Shown: in pieces, positions 56,676-64,000 of the stretch
How positions within the stretch are numbered: position 1 is the stretch's first letter
How the letters are laid out: every line of letters begins with the position of its first letter
Origin: Armigeres subalbatus
Lineage: Eukaryota; Arthropoda; Insecta; Diptera; Culicidae
DNA: 64,000 nucleotides
Assembly: GCF_024139115.2 (NCBI RefSeq)
Contig: NC_085139.1
Coordinates: 253,242,067-253,306,066 of the forward strand
Direction of reading: 5' to 3'
Translations under genes and position numbers: made by a program
The notes under the pieces: model-generated
Databases searched by the model: none
What the model saw: only the letters and a program-made list of their open reading frames with translations
What the model was told of the DNA's origin: nothing

Positions 56676-57847
56676 GTACTTATGAAAACTATTAATCTAA
56701 TTGAGAAGCAATCACATATTTTACCCGGGTCGTCATCACATCCTATCTGCTTCACAGATTTCATGGAATTTATATGGCCCGTTGCGGCACGTTCCGTTAG
56801 CAGTGCGCTTTGCTTCATCGATTAGATAAGAAACTAACCATCGACCAATCGGCGGTGTACATTTTACTCCTCCATCTTTCGTTTTTTTCCTGGTGCCTCA
56901 TTCGAATATAAGAAAAGTCTTATCGCACGACGACAATACCGATATCATTGAACACTAAGTAATTGGATGTCTTCCTACTTATAGATGCTCATGTAGGTAG
57001 GAACATCTTCCCATCACGATCCTAAACGGAAAACTTGATACCGAGTCGCATGAACAACTCTTGGCGCTCACGTGGTCGCTAACAATGCGATGCGATGGTG
57101 GAATCTGCAAAATTATGAAGTCAGATAATTCGTAGAACAAATTCCTACCAGTTCCGAGTGCGCGAACCACCACCGCCCGTACGTACGTGTGTAGAGTCGT
57201 CGTCATCGCGCGATCACCATCATCATAGAAAACAGGTTTCCAATTCCAATCATCATCGTTTTTTTTCGGATGCAATTTTTGCGCTAACCACCTCTCATAA
57301 TAACAGAGGAGATGGAAATGCACGATCATCATCGGAACGAAACCGTAGATCGTGCGGTCGATCAACGATGGATGATCTGCTTCGCAGCAACTTGTTGCGG
57401 GCCCGAAAGCGGTGAGAAGTGAGTGGATCTTCAGTTTCAAGATCATCATCGATCATCCGTCATGGATCGTTTTGACACGGCCGTCGAGCGCTTCTTAACA
57501 CCAATACTGATGCGCCGTAGATATGATGATTGTAACAAACTTTTATGTGGTTGTGTGCGATGTAGCATCCAACTTGTTGCTTCATCATCACCATCATCAT
57601 CATCCAGGTAAAATTGTATTCCACGTTCACCTGATGCAGGCAACGTGTTTTTGTTGTAGGCCACCATACACGCAGCGATCACGCTCACAAGAGAACGCAA
57701 ACCTGTTGTTGCTGCCACGGCACGGGTGGTACTCTTTGGCGATGACAAATTTGTTGCCCGTTCAAACAACTGCAAACAACAATAAAAGAGCAATCTCAAG
57801 TCGGGGTTGAGATTTTGATTCACGCAAACAACACATAAAGATGCATA
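56676..57847. other. Unattributed DNA with trinucleotide runs
   Basis: 57130-57820 is rich in CGTCGTCATC and CATCATCAC runs (for example 57580-57605). Several frames of up to 156 codons overlap on both strands with no recognised motif, so none is called. Confidence 0.4.
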
Positions 57848-58000
57848 ATAGTACGTTCAGATTATGAGCTATATCACTTGATATAGCGATTCTTGAAATG
57901 AGATTCCATATGCATTATTTCCAGTAAAAACTAGATGTACACACACTGATGTCAAGATGCTCTATATCAAGTGATATAGCTCATAATATGAACGTACTAT
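57848..58000. mobile_element. 153-bp MITE with ~50-bp terminal inverted repeats
   Basis: ATAGTACGTTCAGATTATGA at 57848 pairs with the inverted copy ending ACTAT at 58000, differing by one base, and pairing continues through AGCTATATCACTTGATATAG to TCTTGA. A TA dinucleotide sits at each end (57849-57850, 57998-57999), which would fit a Tc1/mariner-type TA target. The word CTATATCA-CT-TGATATAG is itself a palindrome in each arm. Confidence 0.8.
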
Positions 58001-58129
58001 AAGATGACGTTATTTTTAGTGATGTCTTCCAATTCATTGGATGTCTTCAAATTATGCAGCAAACATGCAGGATTGATATCAAAAAGTTGCTAATGCGGAA
58101 AATATTGTGTTATAGGGTTACTGCTCCTG

Positions 58130-58345
58130 GATTCCATCTCATAGCTCTTCACATTCACCCCATCCGCCTCATCCCATGAAAAACAAAACACCGAAGAGAA
58201 ATTTGATGTGTTTCTTATTTTTGTGATTTTTTTTAGCATTTTAGCAAAAAGAAGCGACGAAATTGGTGCTGTATTTCTTTGTTTCGCGATGAGATGAATA
58301 TATGTTCAGTAACATGGGAAACGGAACAGTTCCCCTAATTGTTGG
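58130..58345. repeat. Dispersed repeat related to 40735-40842
   Basis: CCATCTCATAGCTC, a CAAAACA run, AAATTTGATGTGTTTCTT and TTTTGTGATTTTTTT follow in the same order as in the gap of array C. The class is unknown. Confidence 0.45.
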
Positions 58346-59046
58346 AGGCAGATTTTGTATCTTGCCATGTTCTAAATTGATTGCCATACCATCCAACTAG
58401 TACTTTTTGCATCATTTTAACGTAAGCTGGCGTAAGGAATGACCAACCATGATTCCGAATCTAAAATTTTATTTAAGTATCCTGATAAGCTCTTGCACAA
58501 AAGATAATGAGATGTTCTCTAAGAATCAATGCCTTGAGTATTCAGAGACACCACAAACATTTTAAATTGTTATTTTTTATTTTAAACTTCATAGAAAGCC
58601 TTATAGTGGTTTGATTACAATTTAACAGGAAATTCATAATTTTCAAAAATATCTTCAGGAGACTCCAGAAAGTTTATCAAGAATTCAGTTGTTTAAACAA
58701 CACATGAATACCAAGACTAAAGGCTACTGATAATTTCCACCTATTTTGGAGCAACTGTACCAATGGATAACACCACTATGCGAACCTTTTCTTCCTAAAC
58801 AATGGAGGGGGAATCTGCTCAACAGACATCCTGGGTTGTCCAGGAAGTGCGGGGTTAGGGATCACCTCCAACAGCAAACGAGGGAGGCAGGACTACATCC
58901 CCGACCCGCTAAACCGTTTCCATTGCCGCCAAGCCCATAGTCCCCTCGGTACAACCAGAAAGTAATGCTTCGAAGGGACCAGTGCACAACGCACCCTCGA
59001 GGTTAGCTGAGTGTCCTTGCAGCACCGAACATCGTAACTCGCTTTT

Positions 59047-59745
59047 TTAGAAGAACACCATGGTATCGTGCCAGAGCGTTGCCGGCTTTCCAGGTGGCCT
59101 TACCACGCCCCATGTCCTCGGAAGGTGGGAAGGGTCGACTTCGCGCCTGCTTCCCTCTGCACGACTGGTATCAAGAATGATGATGCCGCGTGCACCCCAA
59201 ATTGACCTTTCTGCGATAGGGCCTATTCGCCAGCACACAGAGGGACTTGCCGAGCGGTGCCTACGCCTGCCCCAGCCTTGACGAGGACCCCTTTCCGTCC
59301 TCGTTGACCGACGCCGCGAAAGCGACGATACCATGTTGTTCTTTGCGCGGCCACTTATTCGATAAAAGGATCGAGTTCGACCACAGAGCATGACCACCGG
59401 TATGACCAATGAAGCCGACTCCGATCCCTTGGACCACCTCTTATTTGCGCCTGAACTAGCCATCCTTGAGTCCACGCGCCACCTTCTGTGTAGCTCTGAG
59501 ACGGTTTGGGCGATAGCCGATAAAACGGCGTTCAAGCCAACTTCATCTTTACACATCCTCCGAACTAGGTTGTCCGGGGTAGTGTCCAGACCACATGTGG
59601 CAAACATGTGGTTACGCATTGCGCGAAAACGTGAGTACACGAACAACACGTGTTCCGCCGTTTCCTCTAAACCTGCGCACACCAAACACTCGGGCGAGGC
59701 CGAGCAAGCCAGCTGCGTTACCTGCACTGTGATTTTGCAGCACGC
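59047..59745 (-). pseudogene. ORF2 remnant: first codons fused to the C-terminal zinc-binding region
   Basis: The frame reads QVTQL, like the start of R1-type ORF2, and passes at once to ACSASPECLVCAGLEETAEH, then VLFVYSRFRAMRNHM. Cys-x2-Cys and His of the C-terminal zinc-binding motif are present, but the last ligand expected after HVLFV is Tyr instead of Cys. VGLNAVLSAIAQTVSELHRR follows, typical of the ORF2 tail, and the frame stays open to 59047. The initiating codon would be GTG (59727-59725) where ATG is expected. The join lies at about 59710. Confidence 0.7.
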
Positions 59746-61173
59746 TTAAACGCCGGGCACATCGAACCCCCCATGGGGTGCTTGCTGTTCATAGCTTTGC
59801 TGGAACAAATCAAACAATTGGGAGGGTTCGTGCAGCATTGTGCCTTATGTCCCTCCAATCCGCAGCGTCGGCAGAGATTGCTTCTGTCAGGGCCTTTGCA
59901 GTCCCATTGCTTGTGCCCCGGTTCCAGGCACTTGAAGCAAGCTTCGGGTTGCTCGTATATGCCCACAGGGCATACCGGCCATCCCTCCTTGACGCTTCCT
60001 AACTTGGCTACCTTGGAGGCGTCCGCTGCAGATAGCCGAACCAATGCTACCTGCGTCCCTGCCGGACCTTTCCGTAGCCGAACGGCTGCGGTGGGCGTCT
60101 CCACTTCACACTGTCGCCGCAGTGCCGTGACGAGCTCTTCGACTTCGGTGATCTCGTCCAGGTCTTTAACCCTTAGATTCACCTCCGTAGTGAGTGCCCT
60201 CACCTTGACCGTCTCGCCTAGGACTTCCTCCGCCAACTTCTTGTAGACGGCGCCCTTTTGCGAGACGCCCCGCTTCAGCTCGAGGATCATCTCGCCCATC
60301 CGGGTATGTCTTATTCGACGTACGTCGGTGCCGAGTTCACCGAGCTTGACGTCACTCCTCATCGCCTAGACTCATTCGCCTGGGCCTTCTTTTCGGCCCT
60401 TGACGTCTTCGGTTTCCTCTTGTTCTTGACCAGGGTCCAGGAAGCGTCATCCCCCTCTATTTCCCTGGTCTGGTGCGGCTGAGGACTCTCAGCCTGCCGT
60501 AACCCCTTACCACCGTCTTTCCTGGGTGGACGGACCTTTCCAGGTCCTTCCTCCCCCGGTTTTGGAGGTACCTGGCCGGGGTTCAGCTTCCCTTGTTCGG
60601 GGTAGTAACCCTCCGCGTTTTGGAGCGGCCCCCAGGGAGCTCATCCCCTGGAGACTGTCTCCCCGCGAATGCTTGGGCGAATCATTGGGCCTCAGTCTGG
60701 GTGGACCTCGACTCCACGGATTTCACGGGTTTACACTTGGCCGTCCCGACCGCCCTCTCCAACTTGGCGTCCAGCATCGACTTTCGAAGTTTCTGCAAGC
60801 TCCTCTTGAGGTCCTTGCTGATATTATGCTTCGATGACGCAAAGTCGATGATGGCGTCCAGCTGTTCCGTCGCCACCTCGAAGGCCGAAAGCCCATCGCG
60901 TTTGCGGTTCATCGCCTCCACAAGCCATGGGCCGTCAATAACCCCTACCGGCGTTTTTTTAGCCGAGAGGAAGGTTGAGTGACCCACGTTGGCGCTGCGC
61001 ACTGAGCTGCCGACTATTGCCTCTGGCCTCCTAGGCGGAGACCTGAACAACCCACCTCTTGCGAAGGGGTTGTCGCCTACACTACTACCACTAATTGAAG
61101 AATTGACTTGGTTTTCCATTTTGGTCCCACGAGTTGCTCGGGAAAAGAGGTCCACCACGCCAGAGCCCAGCAT
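59718..61173 (-). pseudogene. ORF1 (gag-like) of the R1-like element, frame-disrupted
   Basis: The N-terminal part (61173-60682) is Ser- and basic-rich, with FEVATEQLDAIIDFASSKHN and a DLKRSLQKLRKSMLDAKLER helical segment. The middle (60681-60365) is out of frame, with DASWTLVKNKRKPKTSRA readable in another frame. The C-terminal part (60362-59718, 214 codons) has the conserved MGEMILELKRGVSQKGAVYK and then three zinc knuckles: CFKCLEPGHKQWDC (residues 142-155), CRRCGLEGHKAQCC (about 164-177), and a longer CX2CX8HX6C (about 182-202). Such knuckles bind the element's own RNA in R1, Jockey and related clades. The frame ends AAKSQCR. Confidence 0.8.
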
Positions 61174-61384
61174 GACACGGTAAGGGACAATTACTGTGGA
61201 GGGTGCCCAGGTACCCCACAGGCTCCGTTAAAGGCCTAGCTTATTATTTCACCCCCCTGGCCATGCACCCCCTCGGCACGGGTCGCTTGACGCCTTGGGA
61301 TTAAGGGTTAGGGACGATGGTCCCGGTCTAATTCGCAGTGGCCATGGAGAGGGGTCGTCAAGCCCCTGGACAAAGTCCCTGCTG

Positions 61385-61575
61385 CCCCTAAAACTGAGAT
61401 GATGTCGGTATGTGTGTATGAATGTGCGTGTGTTTGTGTGTATGTGTACAAAATTTGTATACACACTTTTTGGAACATAGCATTGTCTAATTTACTCACA
61501 ACAAGTTGTATTCGACGGGGAATGCAGTCCCATTGTTTGCTATTGAAAATTGGCTCGATCGGACATTGAATTTCG
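61385..61575 (+). mobile_element. Single-unit relative of the 167-bp-repeat element (27081-27950)
   Basis: GAGATGATGTCGGTATGTGT, a TG-rich stretch, ACAACAAGTTGTATTCGACG, CCCATTGTTTGCTATTGAAA and ATTGG-TCGATCGGACA follow the order seen at 27200-27400. Only one tandem unit is present, and the AGCTCAC word is not. Confidence 0.75.
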
Positions 61576-61875
61576 GAATTAAATCATAGTTTTTCCCAAG
61601 GCCCCATTTAGAAAAAAAATCAAAAACGAAAAAAAAATCAAACCCCACCAAAGCGAACGGTTACCCTCCAATACCTTTTCCGAATTAAATCTATCACATG
61701 TTCGGCAAATGCATAATCGAGTTTCAGACATAGTAATTAATTTCCACTCCGGATGGCCCTGAACCCTGAACATAGGCAATTAACTTATGAACTAAAAAAA
61801 GTAGATATTGCACACTGTAATGCCCTGTCAGGGGACAAATATTTTCTGAAATTTTTGTGGCATACCATTCGCGTT

Positions 61876-62158
61876 TCTTCTTCCTCTTCTTATTGGCATT
61901 ACATCCCCACACTGGGACAGAGCCGCCTCGCAGGTCAGTGTTCATTAAGCAATTCCACAGTTATTAACTGCGAGGTTTCTAAGCCAAGTTACCATTTTTG
62001 CATCCGTTTATCATGAGGCTAACACGATGATACTTTTATACCCAAGGAAGTCGAGACAATTTCCAATCCAAAAATTGCCTAGACCGGCATCGGGAATCGA
62101 ACACAGCTACCCTCAGCATGGTCTTGCTTTGTGGCCGCGCGTCTTACCACACGGTGGG
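61876..62158 (-). mobile_element. Feilai-like tRNA-derived SINE, second copy
   Basis: This is the reverse complement of the SINE at 20930-21224: the 3' end TTCTTATTGGCATTACATCC at 61889, the body, and the tRNA-like head with the complementary B box (GGGAATCGAACACAGC, about 62090) and A box (CGCGCGTCTTACCACACGG). It differs from copy 1 by scattered substitutions, so the two are independent older insertions. Confidence 0.8.
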
Positions 62159-62214
62159 CAGATATGTAAACATAACGTGACAGCTCTCATTGAAAATAAG
62201 AAATTGCAGTACTG

Positions 62215-62360
62215 CTCTTAGGAATTTTCTCGGAAAATTATTCGAAATTTACTCAAGAAATTCTTTTTATATTTCCGCAGCAAATTCTTTGGGAGTTCAG
62301 CGGCATTTTCTTTTTTGGAAGTTTTTAGGATAATCTTCTGAAACTCCTCGAGGAATTGTC
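62215..62360 (+). repeat. Degenerate array C-like words
   Basis: GGAATTTTCTCGGAAAATTA, TCAAGAAATTC, AATCTTCTGAAACTCC and GAGGAATTGTCTGGA resemble strongly diverged array C units, like those at 32510-33110. Confidence 0.4.
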
Positions 62361-62375
62361 TGGAATTAACTAGAC

Positions 62376-62455
62376 CAGCAGTTCCCAACCTGGAGTACAT
62401 CTACCACTGGGGGTACCTTTGCTGGCCCCAGGGGTACCTCGGACAACAATGCGTA
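62376..62455 (+). mobile_element. hAT-like left terminus (same family as 7174)
   Basis: CAGCAGTTCCCAACCTGGAG continues into GTACATCTACCACTGGGGG and TACCTTTGCTGGCCCCAGG, aligning over about 75 bp with 7174-7245. No matching right end was found before the window ends. Confidence 0.6.
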
Positions 62456-62599
62456 ATGGCAAATCTATTCTCTTCTCAATCGTTTTGATGATTGCAGCGT
62501 CGCACAGTGCTTCGAACGTATGGAACCAAGGGACAAAAATCATAACTTACATTCTACACGTTTTAGCTCAATGGTGTCTTTGGGAAAATGATTGTAAAC

Positions 62600-62960
62600 T
62601 AGTTTTTCTACTATTTGCATTATTGACCTATGTTAAATTGATAATTACATTAGTGGCGTAAACGCCAAATTTCATAACATATAATACGCTTCGTATAATC
62701 GAGATAATTTTGGGAAAATGGTCACTTATGATAAAAACTACTATTTGCGTAATTGACCTATGTTGAACAGATAATTGCATAAATGCCGTAAACGCCAGAT
62801 TTTACGATATGCCTCAAAGAACCAGGATCTTTTTACGAAAAATTTGTGATATGATAATGTGGTATGATAACAGTTTTTATTTCAACAATTGACCAATTTC
62901 CAATTGATCATCTCACTCATAAGTGACGTAAACGCCAGCTCTCATGTTTTATACTATAGA
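62600..62960. repeat. Three diverged 130-150 bp tandem repeats ending in GTAAACGCCA
   Basis: GTAAACGCCA occurs at 62658, 62788 and 62938, each preceded by a related segment with TATTTGCRTTATTGACCTAT and GATAATTRCAT-type words. The repeat lies just inside the hAT-like terminus at 62376 and may be part of that element. Confidence 0.65.
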
Positions 62961-63315
62961 ATCATAATATCCTTAGTAATGATTTGAGGAATTGTTTTTT
63001 AACGACGGTATCAGAAATCATTGGAACTTGTTATTTTTTTCCAAGTTTGTTTATTTGGTAGGCTCAGGCGTGTATAGCCATGGCTCTTTGTAATATGTAC
63101 AATCATATCATCTTATTATGAAGTTAGTAACAGAGGGGTAGAAGCCAGCGTACTCGTGGTGACTGGGATCATCATCAGAATGAAGATAATTTGCTTGGTT
63201 GATATGTCAACTAAGAAATCATGGACAGTAGAGCAGCAAGCAGACTCTCATCTGAGCTCTCATCCTCCGAAAATTTTCGTTTGTAGATGCTATGTCCTAT
63301 GCGTCCATCAAAACC

Positions 63316-63970
63316 CTATTTCCATACAAGTTTCACCGTCCTTAAGCTCTCTACCGAAAATTTCTGCATAATGCTTGGCGAGGTACGACGTTTCAGACGC
63401 GGAAGCCTGTTTAGGAATGATTTTTTTTCCTTTTCCTTTTTCAACGCGTAAATGCTAGGAAGCAGATTTGCATGCACCTCGTTTAAAGTACTTTGCAGCA
63501 GATTGTACTTTCTGTCGGATAAATTCAAGTCAATGTACAACGCCAGTACTTGTGTCGCTGTCATAACCTTTTCATGATTTGTGCTTGTGCTACTTGATAT
63601 ATTGGCCGCAAATGCTCGCTCCTCAGGTTCATTTTTATTGAAAAGATCTTCAACACGTAGTTTCTTGGTCTTATTCGAATATTCCTGAAACGGTTTTTGA
63701 GGTCTACTCTTCGCGATGTTGAATGAAGACTCGGCAATTCCTTCAATATTTATTTTCGGATTGCGAGGATATTACCAATGAAGATAATCAGAGAGTGATT
63801 TTCGTTCCTTCTCGAATTTCTCGGATGATCGAAAGCTCTTTAACCATTTTTGATCAATTCTCAAACAAAAGATTTTGCAAAACTGCTTTAGTTCTTTCTC
63901 AAGTTCCTCGGAGAAATCTTCTGGATTATATAAATCAGACAGAAACTTCAACACACGAGCTTTTCGTTAG
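63316..63970 (-). pseudogene. Unrecognised ORF (~215 codons) with one in-frame stop
   Basis: On the minus strand one frame runs from about 63970 to 63316 with a single TAA inside it (after KSLSDYLHW, near 63772). It reads FLSDLYNPEDFSEELEKELK, KPFQEYSNKTKKLRVEDLFN, LALYIDLNLSDRKYNLLQST and LNEVHANLLPSIYALKKEKE. Composition and amphipathic spacing are protein-like, unlike the repeat translations elsewhere. I do not recognise the family. A LSxRKYxxL motif followed by LPS-Y and a Lys-rich tract is the part most likely to be conserved. It may be a decayed transposable-element protein; a hAT-like terminus lies about 1 kb to the left. There is no Met start before the window edge; an in-frame stop lies near 63980. 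Confidence 0.5.
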
Positions 63971-64000
63971 GACGGGTCAACGGAAAGCTATTGTTTGTCT

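Larger units (their letters stand above)
58740..61390 (-). mobile_element. Internally deleted R1-like non-LTR retrotransposon (ORF1 plus the end of ORF2)
   Basis: On the minus strand the order is 5' leader (61390 to about 61175), ORF1 (61173 to 59718), and directly overlapping its stop the start and then the C-terminal end of ORF2 (59745 to 59047), followed by about 300 bp of 3' region. Endonuclease and reverse transcriptase, normally about 3 kb, are missing. The R1-like assignment rests on an ORF1 with three CCHC knuckles and an ORF2 that ends in a Cys-His motif. The left boundary near 58740 is where similarity to anything recognisable ends; no poly-A tail is seen. Confidence 0.75.

Overview
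The window is eukaryotic, repeat-dominated, almost gene-free DNA, most likely from a culicine mosquito (probably Aedes). The basis is a dense mixture of degraded non-LTR retrotransposons of types common in mosquitoes, two tRNA-derived SINE copies resembling Aedes Feilai, TTAA-flanked foldback elements, hAT-type miniature elements, and kilobase-long GA/CT-rich minisatellites. No intact protein-coding gene was found. The best host-gene evidence is one short exon (30646-30723) with a splice acceptor, an A-rich start context, codons for MPKS and a consensus splice donor.

Layout. 1-5645: three retrotransposon fragments and a small hairpin element. 5697-7045: array A, a ~21-22 bp minisatellite. 7174-15400: an apparent hAT-like element whose interior holds a TTAA foldback element (7265-8612) and array B (8886-15275), a 23-bp minisatellite. 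15518-21362: unattributed DNA, two tRNA-like relics, a retrotransposon tail, an ACAAATAAG-type minisatellite and a Feilai-like SINE. 21600-25292: a nearly full-length but dead RTE-like retrotransposon carrying a hAT-type MITE with an 8-bp target duplication. 25393-27950: a second TTAA foldback element, then an element containing a 167-bp tandem repeat. 29710-30723: a tRNA-like relic and the candidate exon. 33110-41690: array C, built from alternating 12-mers (24-bp period, about one EcoRI site per unit) with an inverted block near its right end. 44690-45370: a purine/pyrimidine inverted structure and a 187-bp palindrome. 46116-53800: array D, the same 23-bp family as array B in the opposite orientation, with higher-order structure. 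53925-58345: a tRNA-Ala-like relic, a transposase fragment and small elements. 58740-61390: an internally deleted R1-like retrotransposon. 61385-64000: more small elements and a broken, unrecognised ORF.

The very long open frames (up to about 1300 codons) are explained by repeat units that lack stop codons. They are open in several frames at once and should not be annotated as genes. The most interesting points are the two 23-bp arrays in inverted orientation with array-specific variants, array B lying between hAT-like ends, the palindromic core shared by all the array units, the hAT MITE with a paralogous empty site in the same window, and a retrotransposon in which ORF1 and the tail of ORF2 are joined without endonuclease or reverse transcriptase.
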